Positions 15,349-25,200 of a DNA stretch of 64,000 nt are shown piece by piece. The position numbers and the translations under genes were made by a program. How positions within the stretch are numbered: the stretch's first letter is position 1; the number at the start of each line of letters is the position of its first letter. The DNA lies in assembly GCA_025980465.1 (NCBI GenBank), contig JAICXJ010000002.1, positions 96,772 through 160,771 on the forward strand. Direction: 5' to 3'. The notes below the pieces were generated by a model. That model ran no database searches, was not told where the DNA came from, and saw only the letters and a program-made list of their open reading frames with translations. The DNA comes from Frankiales bacterium. Its GTDB lineage: Bacteria; Actinomycetota; Actinomycetes; JAFAQI01.

Positions 15349-15695
15349 CAGCCGCGCAACGCGGATAGCTCGTCCGGATCCGTGGTGCCGTGGTGCTTGG
15401 CGATCTGCAAGGACAGCGCCAGCAGCAGCGCGGTGACGGTCGCGGAGACGACGATGTCGGTGAGGCACAACGCCTGAACGACCGGATCGACAACCTTCGT
15501 ACTCGGCTTGATCGTCGAGCCGAACACCGGTGCGGCCGCGTGGCGCTGGTAGCCGATGCTCAGCAACAAGACATACGTACCGGCCTGGCTCACCGACAGA
15601 CAGACCACTGCGTGCACGAGGTTCCGGCTACGGGCGATACCGACTGCGCCGGTCAGCATGATGGCGCCGGCGACGAAGTACCCGTAGTAGCTCAC
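15348..15695 (-). CDS. Mrp/MBH-type antiporter subunit C (NuoK-like)
   Basis: This 115-residue protein has three membrane helices and the subunit C pattern: GIARSRNLVHAVVCLSVSQ, then DPVVQALCLTDIVVSATVTA. NuoK-like subunits carry ion-translocating carboxylates. Here the aspartate in LTDIVVSAT is in the expected place. It is translationally coupled to both neighbours (4-base overlap with the upstream gene). Confidence 0.87.
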   Translation of the reverse strand: MSYYGYFVAGAIMLTGAVGIARSRNLVHAVVCLSVSQAGTYVLLLSIGYQRHAAAPVFGSTIKPSTKVVDPVVQALCLTDIVVSATVTALLLALSLQIAKHHGTTDPDELSALRG

Positions 15696-16429
15696 GACTT
15701 CTGCGGTCCCAGGAGGATCGCCTGATCGAGGAATTTCGCAATCAACACGATGACCCCGGATCCGACCTCAATGCCGACGGCACCATTGAGCAGCTCAACA
15801 GTGCCCGCGGAGAACAACTGGCCGAAGCTGCCCAGGGGAATCAGGTTCGCGAGGAATCCCATGGCGGTCGCCGCGCCGGCGATGCCGAGGCAGGCAAAGG
15901 CGCCGGCGCCGATTGCCTCGCCGTGCTCGAACAGCCGCACCGGGCGCAGCCGGCCGAGCGTCTCGTAGGAGCCCGCGACGTACAGCAGGTGGATGCCGGA
16001 GGCCAGGATGATGCCGCCCTGGAAGCCGCCACCGGGCGTGATCACGCCGTGACTGATGACGTCCAGGCCGACGATGAGCACGAGCGGGATGAACGCGTAG
16101 CCGAGGATGCGAGTGGCCTCCATCACCCGCCCGGGCTGAGATGGGCCTGCCTCCTGCTCCTCCTTCGACGGCCGCAGCAGCGCGGAGACGCCGATGATCG
16201 ACGCGAACAGGATGCTCTCCTCGCCGAAGGTGTCGAGCCCACGCTGGTCGAAGTTGACTGCGCTGACCGCGTTCGCCGTCTGGTGCGCCACGGAACCGTG
16301 GATCGCCGCATCCCGATACGGGTGGTGGCTGCCGCCGAACGACGGCAGGTCCACGAAGGCAAGTCCCATTCCGACGGCGACCGCGGCGCCGGCGATTGCG
16401 ACCATCCACATGCGGACGCGGCGGCTCAT
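15692..16429 (-). CDS. Mrp/MBH-type antiporter subunit B, fused with an MbhE-like N-terminal part
   Basis: This 245-residue protein has two parts. The first 95 residues (membrane anchor, LPSFGGSHHPYRDAAI, VNFDQRGLDTFGEESILFAS, IIGVSALL) match the MbhE-type / MrpA C-terminal extension. From about residue 105 the MnhB domain follows: PLVLIVGLDVISHGVITPGG, GFQGGIILASGIHLLYVAG. In archaeal MBH these are separate genes (mbhE, mbhF). Fused forms occur elsewhere. It overlaps the DUF4040 gene upstream by four bases. Confidence 0.85.
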   Translation of the reverse strand: MSRRVRMWMVAIAGAAVAVGMGLAFVDLPSFGGSHHPYRDAAIHGSVAHQTANAVSAVNFDQRGLDTFGEESILFASIIGVSALLRPSKEEQEAGPSQPGRVMEATRILGYAFIPLVLIVGLDVISHGVITPGGGFQGGIILASGIHLLYVAGSYETLGRLRPVRLFEHGEAIGAGAFACLGIAGAATAMGFLANLIPLGSFGQLFSAGTVELLNGAVGIEVGSGVIVLIAKFLDQAILLGPQKS

Positions 16430-16662
16430 CGACCGCCCCGGATCTTGCTGATCGTCAGCATCACCATCAGCGGGACGATGGCCGTGCCCACCGCGAGCTG
16501 ACTGAGCGCGACATCCGGCGCTTGAAGCGCGAAGAACAACACGGTGAGGCTCACACCCAAAACAGAGAGCGTTACGGCCTGCCGGCTCGGGTCCTGCGAC
16601 GCGACCACCGCGATCGCTGCCGCCAGCACCAGAGTCAGCGCCGCGCCGACGATGAACGTCAT
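16426..16662 (-). CDS. DUF4040 / MbhD-type antiporter subunit
   Basis: This 78-residue protein with two or three membrane helices contains ALQAPDVALSQLAVGTAIVP, the conserved motif of DUF4040 (MbhD, the C-terminal part of MrpA). It stands alone, and no NuoL-like MrpA N-terminal domain is encoded anywhere in the operon, as in archaeal MBH/MBX modules. Start and stop overlap or abut neighbours: four bases with subunit B and 13 bases after subunit G. Confidence 0.85.
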   Translation of the reverse strand: MTFIVGAALTLVLAAAIAVVASQDPSRQAVTLSVLGVSLTVLFFALQAPDVALSQLAVGTAIVPLMVMLTISKIRGGR

Positions 16663-16675
16663 CGCGCGCGCCCGG

Positions 16676-16981
16676 TCACGGCGGACCTTCGGGCGACAGC
16701 AGGCCGCGCTGCTGTGCCTCCACCCGTCCGGTAGCCATCTCGAGGATCGGGCCAGAGATGGCGAGGATTGCGACGATCAGGATCTGCAGACCGGCGGTGA
16801 TCCCCCACCCGGTGTGTACGACGATCGCGGCTGCGAACAGTGGGCCCGCGACGGTCGTCACCGGCGTCAGGTAATGCAGCCGCCCGTAGGTGGTCCGCAT
16901 CGCGAGGGCACCGATGGCGGACAGCACAGTGACGAGCAGTGAAGCTGCCAGAAGGGCGTCGGAGATGACGAGGCGGGTCAT
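16676..16981 (-). CDS. Mrp/MBH-type antiporter subunit G
   Basis: This 101-residue protein has three membrane helices and the MnhG/PhaG pattern: IGALAMRTTYGRLHYLTPVT, then GPLFAAAIVVH and ILIVAILAISGPILEMATGR. It is a small structural subunit of Mrp-type antiporters. The ATG overlaps the subunit F stop by four bases. Confidence 0.87.
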   Translation of the reverse strand: MTRLVISDALLAASLLVTVLSAIGALAMRTTYGRLHYLTPVTTVAGPLFAAAIVVHTGWGITAGLQILIVAILAISGPILEMATGRVEAQQRGLLSPEGPP

Positions 16982-17232
16982 GGTCGCGGTCCGAGCAGCC
17001 GGGTGAAGACCAACGTGCCGACCACGTTCAGCACGGCGAGGACGAGCGGCACGATGAGGTAGCTGGGCTGATCGACACCAGCGGCGAACGCCATCAGGAA
17101 GAAGACGGCGATCGGCGAGGCGAGCTCCAGCCCCACAAGCCGTGAGACGCCGTCACCGCGAGCACCGATGATCAGTGCCGGGCCGAGCCCAAGGACCAAC
17201 AAGACAGCCGACGCAGCCAGCCAAGCATTCAC
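16978..17232 (-). CDS. Mrp/MBH-type antiporter subunit F
   Basis: This 84-residue protein has three membrane helices. RGDGVSRLVGLELASPIAVF and VPLVLAVLNVVGTLVFTRLL match MnhF/PhaF. It overlaps the subunit E stop by four bases and the subunit G start by four, so the E-F-G trio is strictly coupled. Confidence 0.87.
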   Translation of the reverse strand: MNAWLAASAVLLVLGLGPALIIGARGDGVSRLVGLELASPIAVFFLMAFAAGVDQPSYLIVPLVLAVLNVVGTLVFTRLLGPRP

Positions 17233-17735
17233 TTCTGCACCGCCTTCGTCATCGATGCGGGACTGTCGACGAGCACGTGCACGAGCAGTTCTCCCGTGGC
17301 GGTGTCGTCATCGACCACGAAGCTGCCTGGCGTGAAGGAGACGAACATGGTGGCGGCTGCCCGCGATGTCGACGGCAACACGCCGGGCCCCGGTGCGACC
17401 GGCACCCGCTGCCAGCGCCCTTCCCGCTCACCGCGGAACCGCCGCCGCCAAGGAAGCGCAAGTACCCCCACCGTGTCCTGGGCTATCGCGGCCGGCAACG
17501 GTGGGATCCATCGCCAGTAACGCCGGGTTGGGTGCAGCCGCAGCCCGAGCGCGCGGCGCACCGCGACGGCGGCTGTCGCGCAGGCCGCGGCGGCAGCGCT
17601 CGCGACGCTGAGGTCCGCCGTCTCGACGGAGGACAACGTCAGCAGCCAGATGCCGAGCGCAGCCGCCGCCCAAGCCAGCCACTCCAACCCAACCCGGATG
17701 ATCACCGGCACGGGCTGATCGTCCCCGCTGCCCAT
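17229..17735 (-). CDS. Mrp/MBH-type antiporter subunit E
   Basis: This 168-residue protein has N-terminal membrane helices and a soluble C-terminal half with TMFVSFTPGSFVVDDDTATG ELLVHVL (MnhE pattern S.TPGT..V..D...L.VH.L). MnhE is needed for assembly of Mrp complexes. It is the first antiporter gene, beginning only 19 bases after the stop of the acetate-transporter-like gene, so both are probably on one transcript. Confidence 0.87.
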   Translation of the reverse strand: MGSGDDQPVPVIIRVGLEWLAWAAAALGIWLLTLSSVETADLSVASAAAAACATAAVAVRRALGLRLHPTRRYWRWIPPLPAAIAQDTVGVLALPWRRRFRGEREGRWQRVPVAPGPGVLPSTSRAAATMFVSFTPGSFVVDDDTATGELLVHVLVDSPASMTKAVQK

Positions 17736-17754
17736 GGCCCTAATCGCGCTGTAG

Positions 17755-18552
17755 CTACTGGCCGATCTTGACGCCGGGGAATCCGCCGGGGTACTCGATC
17801 GGATGGATCGGCTTCGCCAATGGGCGATTCGCGGCCTTGCTCCAGGTGCCGAGCGGAAGCACCGTTCGGCCGGTGATGGCGAGAAGCATCATCGCGGTCG
17901 CCACGTACCAAGCGATTGCCGCCGCGATGACCAGGAACCAGCCGGCCACCCGGTCAGCGGCCAGGCTTCCGGTCCACAGCCCGGCCGCGAGGATGCCGGA
18001 CCCGCCTGCCAGAGCTGCCAGCACGCCGAAGAACCCGAGGCTTTCCGTGAGCGAGGCCAGGGCTGCCGAGATGGTGATCGCGCAGAGCGGGACGAACCAG
18101 ATGGCAAACCCGGCGTCAGGGGTGCCGAGCGGGACGGGGGACTGAACGCCGGTGACGTAGAGCAGGTGGAGGATTCCCCACGCGAGCCAAAACGATCCCC
18201 ACGTCCCGTGCACGGCCGTGGCGAGTCCGTCCCGGGCCTTGAAGGACCACATCGCGGAGAGCAGCTGGACCAGGCCACCGAAGATCAAGGCAAGTGGAAA
18301 GAACGACAGTGTCGACAGATCGTTCCCCCACCACCCGGCCAGATTCGTGCCCATCATGATCGTTGCGGTGAAGAATCCGAACAGGCCGAGAACGCTGGGC
18401 GGCGCGATCGGTGACAGGACGATCCGGCTTCGGTCTAACCACGAGTCGAACTCGGCCGATTCGCTCGTGGCATCGCCGTTCTCGCCGGTCCCGTGGCTCC
18501 GGGCGGAGCCCTGTGTGAGGTCAATTGTCGATGCGGCATGGCGTCGGGCCAT
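17755..18552 (-). CDS. Acetate transporter family (AceTr; GPR1/FUN34/YaaH-like) membrane protein
   Basis: This 265-residue protein has six predicted membrane segments. The pattern APPSVLGLFGFFTATIMMGT followed by GGLVQLLSAMWSFKARDGLA and TVHGT..SFWLAWGILHL matches SatP/GPR1/FUN34 transporters of acetate and succinate. The diagnostic NPAPLGL box of classical members is altered here to IAPPSVLGL. It has an N-terminal cytoplasmic tail of about 45 residues. The ATG has a strong GGGAGG site. It heads the operon that continues into the antiporter genes and is divergent from a TetR regulator. Confidence 0.82.
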   Translation of the reverse strand: MARRHAASTIDLTQGSARSHGTGENGDATSESAEFDSWLDRSRIVLSPIAPPSVLGLFGFFTATIMMGTNLAGWWGNDLSTLSFFPLALIFGGLVQLLSAMWSFKARDGLATAVHGTWGSFWLAWGILHLLYVTGVQSPVPLGTPDAGFAIWFVPLCAITISAALASLTESLGFFGVLAALAGGSGILAAGLWTGSLAADRVAGWFLVIAAAIAWYVATAMMLLAITGRTVLPLGTWSKAANRPLAKPIHPIEYPGGFPGVKIGQ

Positions 18553-18599
18553 GGTTGCCTCCCTTCCGAGCTTCTTACATGCGAATCGGTGCCCGTGTT

Positions 18600-18628
18600 T
18601 GAATACAGAAAACCTTCCTCTATATTCA
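18600..18628. promoter_or_regulatory. Divergent promoter region with inverted repeat TGAATA-N17-TATTCA
   Basis: The 109-base gap between the acetate-transporter operon and the divergent TetR gene is AT-rich for this genome. It carries the inverted arms TGAATA (18600-18605) and TATTCA (18623-18628). This spacing and position suit a TetR-family operator controlling both directions. The arms are short, so this is a candidate only. Confidence 0.35.
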
Positions 18629-18661
18629 CCGACGGAAGGCACGAGGGAGAGGGTCGCACCG

Positions 18662-19252
18662 ATGGCACCAACGCAGCAGGGCGGCCGCAGGCCGGGGGCC
18701 GGCCGGCCGCGGCTAGACGCCGACGCCGCCATCCTTGCGGCCGCTCGTGAGCTGTTGCGCACCGAGGGCTACCACCACCTCAGCATCGAGGAGGTGGCGC
18801 GACGCGCGAAGGTGTCACCGGGCACCGTGTATCGACGGTGGGCGACCAAGACCCAGCTCGCGGTAGCGGCCTACGCCGGGACGATCGGGACGTCTGCGCC
18901 GCTCGATACCGGTTCGCTCCGCGGCGATCTTGATGCCTTCGTGCCCGCTCTGCATCGGTTTTTCAGCGGCGAGCACGGTCAGCTGCTGGCGTCGCTGCTC
19001 GGCGCGGTCGGAAATGACGAGTCGGTGAGCCGCGCGGTCCGCGCCGCCACCAGGCTGCGTCGCGCCGGGCTGCGCCGGATCCTCGAGCGGGCACGCGATC
19101 GCGGCGAACTCGCCGACGATGTTGACCTCGAGCTGGCGATGGATCTCATGCTGGGCCCGCTGTGGACCCGGCTGCTGGTCACCGGCGAACGAATCAGTCG
19201 GCCCTTGGTCCACCGAATCGCCCACCTCGTCGCCGATGCGATCGTGCGCTAG
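18662..19252 (+). CDS. TetR family transcriptional regulator
   Basis: This 196-residue protein has an N-terminal HTH at residues about 18-65: DADAAILAAARELLRTEGYH, HLSIEEVARRAKVSPGTVYRRW. This is the typical TetR_N pattern. The remaining helical domain (TetR_C-like) binds an unknown ligand. It probably represses the divergent acetate-transporter/antiporter operon and perhaps itself. The 3' end converges on the PoxB-like gene, with a 14-base perfect palindrome between. Confidence 0.9.
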   Translation: MAPTQQGGRRPGAGRPRLDADAAILAAARELLRTEGYHHLSIEEVARRAKVSPGTVYRRWATKTQLAVAAYAGTIGTSAPLDTGSLRGDLDAFVPALHRFFSGEHGQLLASLLGAVGNDESVSRAVRAATRLRRAGLRRILERARDRGELADDVDLELAMDLMLGPLWTRLLVTGERISRPLVHRIAHLVADAIVR

Positions 19253-19254
19253 GG

Positions 19255-19268
19255 CCAGTCCGGACTGG
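19255..19268. terminator. Perfect 14-base palindrome between convergent genes
   Basis: CCAGTCCGGACTGG starts two bases after the TetR stop codon and lies before the convergent PoxB-like stop. It may form a short hairpin that helps terminate both transcripts. The stem is only about five base pairs once a loop is allowed, so confidence is low. Confidence 0.3.
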
Positions 19269-19279
19269 TGAACGGGGTC

Positions 19280-21094
19280 CTAACTCGTGTGGTCGCCGGG
19301 CAGCTTCTCCTTGACGTGCTCGGCCATCTCCGCCCACTTGCCCTTGAACCCCTTCGTCGCAATGCCAACCCCGTCCTCGTCGCCGCTCGCCAGACCCTTC
19401 ATCGTCTTCTTCAGCATTGTCGGCTTGACATGCGGCGGAAGCGCGACGATCTGTGGGTCGGTGCGGAACTCGATCAACACTGGCTTATCCGCGGCAAGCG
19501 CGCGGTCCCACGCCGGACCGACCTCGTCGGGCTGTTCGACCTTGATCCCCTCGAAGCCGAGCAGCCTCGCGTACTCCGCCGCCGGCAGGTAGGGGAGGGT
19601 CTGGGTCTCCGGGTTCTTCGGGTCCCCACTGAGTGCGCGCTGTTCGACGGACACCTGGTTGAGGTCGTCGTTGGCGAGGACGACGAAGACCAGCGTCGGG
19701 TTGTGACTGGTGAGCTGCGGCAGGTACCGCTTCACGGTCAGCAGCTCGTTCATTCCCAGCATCGTGAACGCGCCATCGCCGGTGAACCCGATGACCGGTC
19801 GCTCAGGGTGGGCGAACTTCGCGCTGATGGCGTACGGCACTCCGGGCACCATCGTGGCCAACGTGCCCGACAGCGATCCCCGCATCCCTTCCCGGATCTC
19901 GCAGTGCCGGGCGTACCAGTTGGTCGCCGAGCCGCTGTCCGAGGTCATGATGACGTTGTCCGGCAGTCGCCGGTTGAGCTCCCAGAAGACCAGCTCCGGG
20001 TTGACGTGGTCAGCACTTTGATGCGCTCGGTCGTCGAGGATCCGGTCCCAGACCTTGCGCTCGGAGATGATGTGCTCCTGCCAGGAGCGGTCAGCCTTGT
20101 GCTTGAGCATCGGGAGCAGCGCTTGCAGCGTGTCCTTGGCATCACCGACCAGTGACACGTCATTCGGGTAGCGGACCCCGATGAGCGAGCCGTCGAGGTC
20201 GATCTCGACGCACTTCGCCTTTCCCTCCTCCGGGAGCCACTCGGCGTAAGGGAATGAGGTGCCGATCATGAACAAGGTGTCGCAGTTCATCACCATCTTG
20301 TGGCTCGGCTCGGTGCCGAGCAGGCCGATGCCTCCGGTCACGAACGGGAGCGTGTCCGGCACGACGTCCTTACCGAGGAGCGCCTTGGCTATTCCGCAGC
20401 CGAGGATGTCGGCAGCCTCGATCACCTCACGGGCGGCGTCGCGGGCGCCGGCGCCGATGAGGATCGCGACCTTCTCGCCGGCGTTGAGGATGTCCGCGGC
20501 CTGCCGGAGCAACGTCTCGTCCGGGATCGCGTGTGGCCTGTTCCAGCCCACACTGGTGAAGACCGAGCCGTGCTCGCGCGGCGGGTCGCTGTACTCCATC
20601 TCGCCGACGTCTTCTGGCACGATCACCACTGCTGGCCGGCGTTCTTCGTACGCCGACTTGATGGCACGGTCGAGTACGTGTCGTGGCGAGTGCTCGTCCA
20701 TGATTGTCGAGACGAAGCCCGCCACGTTCTTGAACAGGGTGGTCAGGTCGATCTCCTGCTGGTAGTGAGCGCCGACCGACAACCGCTTCTGCTGTCCGAC
20801 GATGGCGAGTACCGGCTGGTGGTCGAGCTTGGCGTCGTAGAGCCCGTTGAGCAGGTGGATGGCTCCCGGACCGCTGGTCGCGATGCAGCAACCGATCTCG
20901 CCGGTGAACTTTGCGTGGGCACAGGCCATGAACGCGGCCATCTCTTCGTGGCGGGTCTGGGTGAAGAACGGGTCGTGATCCTCGACCCGCGCGAACGCAC
21001 CGAGGAAGGCATTGATGCCGTCACCCGGGTATCCGTAGACCCGGTGGATACCCCACTCGGTCAGTCGGTTCAGGATCCATTCGGCGACCTGCAT
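19280..21094 (-). CDS. TPP-dependent pyruvate oxidase-like enzyme (PoxB-related)
   Basis: This 604-residue protein belongs to the acetolactate synthase/pyruvate oxidase family. It has the N-terminal TPP pyrimidine domain with the activating glutamate in FTQTRHEEMAAFMACAHAKF (about residue 47) and CCIATSGPGAIHLLNGLYDA. A central domain follows, then the pyrophosphate domain with GFTGDGAFTMLGMNE...LANDDLNQVSVEQ. Members of this subgroup oxidise or decarboxylate pyruvate-like 2-oxoacids. Acetate formation is inferred from the neighbouring acetate-type transporter. Start ATG 21094 follows GAGAGGGA. Confidence 0.82.
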   Translation of the reverse strand: MQVAEWILNRLTEWGIHRVYGYPGDGINAFLGAFARVEDHDPFFTQTRHEEMAAFMACAHAKFTGEIGCCIATSGPGAIHLLNGLYDAKLDHQPVLAIVGQQKRLSVGAHYQQEIDLTTLFKNVAGFVSTIMDEHSPRHVLDRAIKSAYEERRPAVVIVPEDVGEMEYSDPPREHGSVFTSVGWNRPHAIPDETLLRQAADILNAGEKVAILIGAGARDAAREVIEAADILGCGIAKALLGKDVVPDTLPFVTGGIGLLGTEPSHKMVMNCDTLFMIGTSFPYAEWLPEEGKAKCVEIDLDGSLIGVRYPNDVSLVGDAKDTLQALLPMLKHKADRSWQEHIISERKVWDRILDDRAHQSADHVNPELVFWELNRRLPDNVIMTSDSGSATNWYARHCEIREGMRGSLSGTLATMVPGVPYAISAKFAHPERPVIGFTGDGAFTMLGMNELLTVKRYLPQLTSHNPTLVFVVLANDDLNQVSVEQRALSGDPKNPETQTLPYLPAAEYARLLGFEGIKVEQPDEVGPAWDRALAADKPVLIEFRTDPQIVALPPHVKPTMLKKTMKGLASGDEDGVGIATKGFKGKWAEMAEHVKEKLPGDHTS

Positions 21095-21132
21095 CGGGTT
21101 CCCTCTCGTGGTTGCGTGGTGGGTGGGCGCTG

Positions 21133-22239
21133 TTACGCGACGCGGAACCGCTCGGCGTCGGCTCGTTTGAAGTGCAGACCGTGACCGGGCCGGGACCGGT
21201 CGGGGCGAAGCAGCCCACCCGGCTCCGGCTCGAGCACGCCGTCGAAGAGCATCGACTCGATCCGCACGTGGTCGTGGAAGTACTCGAGATGACGCAGCCG
21301 CCGCACTGCGGTGCTTGCCTGCGCCGAGATCTGCGGAGCGCAATGCGCCGACAGGTCGATCTGGTGCGCGTCGCACATCCCGGCGACGGCGAGGAAGCCG
21401 GTGATTCCCAGGCACCGGGTCGCGTCTGCCTGGAGGCAGTCGACTGCGCCGCTCGAGAGCATCGACTCGAAGTACCAGGGGTTCCAGCCATACTCCCCGG
21501 CGGCGATGTCGATCCCACCCGGCGTCGACTCGCGCACCAGCCGTAGCCCGGCGAGGTCATCCGAGCTCACCGGTTCCTCGAACCACCGGACGTCGAACTC
21601 CTCGGCGTACCGGTGGGCCCATTTGATCGCCTCGCGCGGGGTGAACGCGCCGTTGGCGTCGACATACAGCTCGACATCCGGGCCGATCGCCTCGCGCACT
21701 GCGGCGAGGCGTCGAGGGTCGGCGTCGGGGTCGCGGCCAAGCTTCATCTTCACCCGGGGGATACCTGCCTCCGCCCAGCCGACCAGCTGCTCGGTGAGTT
21801 GCTTGTCGTCGTAGGAGGTGAAGCCACCACTGCCGTAGATCGGCGTGGCTGGATGTACGGCGTCAAGGGCGACGACGAGCGGGATGTCGAGCAGCCTCGA
21901 CTTCAGGTCCCACAAGGCGATGTCGACCGCGCTGATCGCCATGGCGACCAGACCGGTGACGCCGAGGTTGCGGGTCTCGTGCATCATCGTCGCGGTCGCG
22001 GACGCGACATCGAACGCGTCGTGGTCCTTGATCGCGTCGGCGAGCTTGCGCTCGATGATCGGGACTGCGCCTTGGTGGGCGTAGGTGTAACCCAGGCCGG
22101 TCGTGTCGCCTGCGGTGACTTCGGCGACGACCAGGACGGTGGAGTCCCACGCCAGCGTCCCGTCTGACTCCGGCAGATCGGTCGGCACCTCGTAGGCCGC
22201 TGCACGCACCTCGGTGACGGAACTGCCTGAGCGGGTCAT
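21133..22239 (-). CDS. Enolase superfamily (mandelate racemase/muconate lactonizing) enzyme
   Basis: This 368-residue protein shows the superfamily capping domain and barrel. Metal ligands are in LYVDANGAF, RWFEEPVSSDD and IAAGEYGW, and a KMKLG lysine pair and SAHCAP histidine are likely acid-base residues. Members dehydrate or epimerise sugar acids and related hydroxy acids, and the substrate cannot be read from the sequence. It overlaps the GlcD/F-like gene by four bases and is followed after 38 bases by the PoxB-like gene. A pathway from a hydroxy or sugar acid toward pyruvate is therefore suggested. Confidence 0.85.
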   Translation of the reverse strand: MTRSGSSVTEVRAAAYEVPTDLPESDGTLAWDSTVLVVAEVTAGDTTGLGYTYAHQGAVPIIERKLADAIKDHDAFDVASATATMMHETRNLGVTGLVAMAISAVDIALWDLKSRLLDIPLVVALDAVHPATPIYGSGGFTSYDDKQLTEQLVGWAEAGIPRVKMKLGRDPDADPRRLAAVREAIGPDVELYVDANGAFTPREAIKWAHRYAEEFDVRWFEEPVSSDDLAGLRLVRESTPGGIDIAAGEYGWNPWYFESMLSSGAVDCLQADATRCLGITGFLAVAGMCDAHQIDLSAHCAPQISAQASTAVRRLRHLEYFHDHVRIESMLFDGVLEPEPGGLLRPDRSRPGHGLHFKRADAERFRVA

Positions 22240-25200
22240 GCGCGGGCTCGATATCGCAGGGCGAGACCGGCGGCGGCGCCGGCCGCGGCGAGGGTGAGCA
22301 CTGCTGCGACCTCCTTGGATGCTGATGCGGGCGGTGAGGTCTCCTCACCGATCTGCTCAGGTCGCTCGGCCGGCAGACCACGGTGATCGGGAAGAGCTGC
22401 CCGGATCAGCTGCGCGATGTGGATCGCCCGCCGGTCGGTGCCTTGCTCGATCTGAGTCCGACAGGAGAAGCCGTCGGCGAGCAGGATCGTGTCGGGCGCT
22501 GCCTCCCGCACCTTGGGGAACAGCTCTCGCTCACCGCAGTCCATCGAGATCTGGTATTTGCCCGCCTCGAATCCCCAGGACCCGGCGAGTCCGCAGCACC
22601 CGGTCGGGGGCATCTCGGCGTCCAGTCCCAGCCGCTCGTAGAGCTTCTGGTCGGCGTCGAATCCCATGACGGACTGGTGATGGCAGTGCTTCTGCACCAT
22701 CGCCTTGCGCTCGATCGTGGGCAGGTCGGCGTCCGGCGCGTACTTGTCGAGGAACTCCGCCAGCGTGTAGGTCTGCTTCGACAACCGCTGGGCCTGCTGG
22801 TCCGCCGGCAACATCTCGATGAGCTCGTCGCGGAACGACGCGCAGCACGACGGCTCAGGCACGATCATCGGAAGGCCTTCCGAGATCTGCTCGTCGAGTG
22901 AGGCAAGCACCTCGGTGAACATCTTGCGGGCGCGCCCGAGCATCCCGTAGTCGAACAGTGGCCGGCCGCAGCAGAGGACCTTCGGCGGGATCGTCACCTC
23001 GAAGCCCGCCGCCTCGATGACTTCGCAGACCGCCTGCGCGACATCGGTGTGGAAGTGGTTGGTGAACGTGTCGGGGAACAGGACGACCCGCGGGGCGCCG
23101 GGGTTGACGCGCTCCCGCTCGGCGAACCACTCGCGGAAGGTCTGCGACGCGAAGTACGGCGCCTGACGGTCCGGATGCACGCCGCCGAGCTTCTTGACCA
23201 GTCGATTGACGCCAGGGGCATGCAGGGCGAGGTTCGCCAACCCCGGCATCTTCGCGCCGACTCTGGCGGCGTACATGATCAGCCCCATCGCATAGGCGTA
23301 TCGCGGCCGGACCTTGCCCTCGTAGTAGTGCGCCAGGAACTCGGCCTTGTACGTGGCCATGTCGACGTTGATCGGGCAGTCGCTCTTGCAGCCCTTGCAC
23401 GACAGACAGAGATCGAGAGTCTCGAAGACGTCCTCGGACTTCCAACCGTCGGTGATGACCTCGCCCTCGAGCATCTCGAACAGTGCCCGGGCGCGGCCGC
23501 GCGTCGAGTGCTCCTCCTCGCGCAGCGTCTGGTACGACGGGCACATCGTCTGTCCGCCGAGAACCCGGCACTTGCCGACGCCGACGCATCGGTTGGTGGC
23601 ATGGGCGAACGAGCCACCATCGTTGGGGAAGGCGAAGTAGGTCTTCGGCGTGGCCGGCTTCCATTCGGGCCCGAGCCGGAGATTCTCGTCGAGGCGGAAC
23701 ACCCGGATCGGGTCAGCCACCTTGCCGGGGTTCATCCGACCGTCCGGATCCCAGATCGCCTTGAACTCGCGCATCGCCTCGAGCAGCTCGGTGCCGAACA
23801 TCCGGTCGAGCAGCTCCGCGCGCTGCTGCCCGTCACCGTGCTCACCGGACAGCGACCCGCCGTAGCTCACGACGAGATCGGCCGCGGATTCGAGGAACTC
23901 GCGGTAGTGGCGCACGCCCTGCTCGGTCTGCATGTCGAACGGGATACGGGTGTGCAGGCAGCCGTCGCCGACGTGGCCGTACATCGCGGCTTCATAGCCG
24001 AACCTGTCGTAGAGCTTGCGCAGATCGCGGATGTAGTCACCCATCCGCTCAGGAGCGACAGCGGAGTCCTCCCAGCCCGGCCACGCGTCGGGCTGACCCG
24101 GTACCTGCGCGGTGGAACCCAGACCGGCCTCGCGGATCTCCCACAGCTTCTCCTCCTGCTCGACATCGTCGAACAGGCTCATGCCGGGTGTGTCCTTGTC
24201 CTTCTCCAGCCGAGCCATCGCCTCGCGGGCGTGAGTGTCTGCCTCCTCCTTGGTGTCGCCGCCGAACTCGACGAGCAGGAAGTTCTCACCTTCCGGCAGC
24301 ATTGGCAGCTCACGCAGGTGGCGGTGCATCGTCTGCATGTTGTCGAGCAGCATCTTGTCCACGGCTTCGAGTCCGATCGGCCCGAAGTCGAGGATCTCCG
24401 GCGCGTGGTCGGCGGCTTCGGCGAGGTCGGCGTAACCGAGCACCAGCAGACTGCGATGACGCGGCCACGGCACCAGCTTCAGTTTCGCCTTGAGGACGGT
24501 GGCGCAGGTCCCCTCGGTGCCGACGAGTGAGGCCGCGACGTTGAAGCCACTTTCCGGCAGCAACGAGTCGAGGTTGTATCCGGACACCCGTCGGGGGATC
24601 TGTGGGTAGCGGCGTCGGATCTCCTCGGCGTACCGGTCGCGGAGTGCGAGCAGCCTGGTGAAGATCTCGCCCTGCCGACCACCGGCCGCGATGATCGAGC
24701 GGATCTCTTCCTCGGTGTACGACGACTTCACCTCGAGGCGGGTGCCGTCGTACAGCACGACATCGAGCGCCAACGTGTTGTCCGCGGTACGGCCAGCCAT
24801 CACGGAGTGCACACCGCAGGAGTTGTTGCCCAGATTGCCGCCGATCGTGCAGCGGTTGTGGGTCGACGGATCCGGCCCGAATGTCAGTTGGTGCTCTTCA
24901 GCCGCCTCGCGCAGGACGTCGTTGATGACGCCGGGCTCGCACCATGCGTAGCGTTCCTCGGCGTTGACCTCGTAGATATTTGTCAGGTACTTCGAGGTGT
25001 CGAGAATGACCGCGACGTTCGTGGTCTCGCCCGAGAGGCTGGTGCCGCCGCCGCGGTTCGTGATCGGGGCGCCGTGCGCGCGGCATCCCTCGACCGCGGC
25101 GACGATGTCCTCGATGTCGCGTGGCTGGACGACGCCGAGCGGAGGCATCCGGTAGTTCGAGGAGTCGGTGGACCAGACCGCCCGCGCGCCCGCATCGAAG

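Noticed and set aside
23049..24530. 493-residue open frame on the plus strand
   Set aside because: It lies wholly opposite the GlcD/GlcF-like gene, whose motifs are intact; no domain is seen in the shadow.
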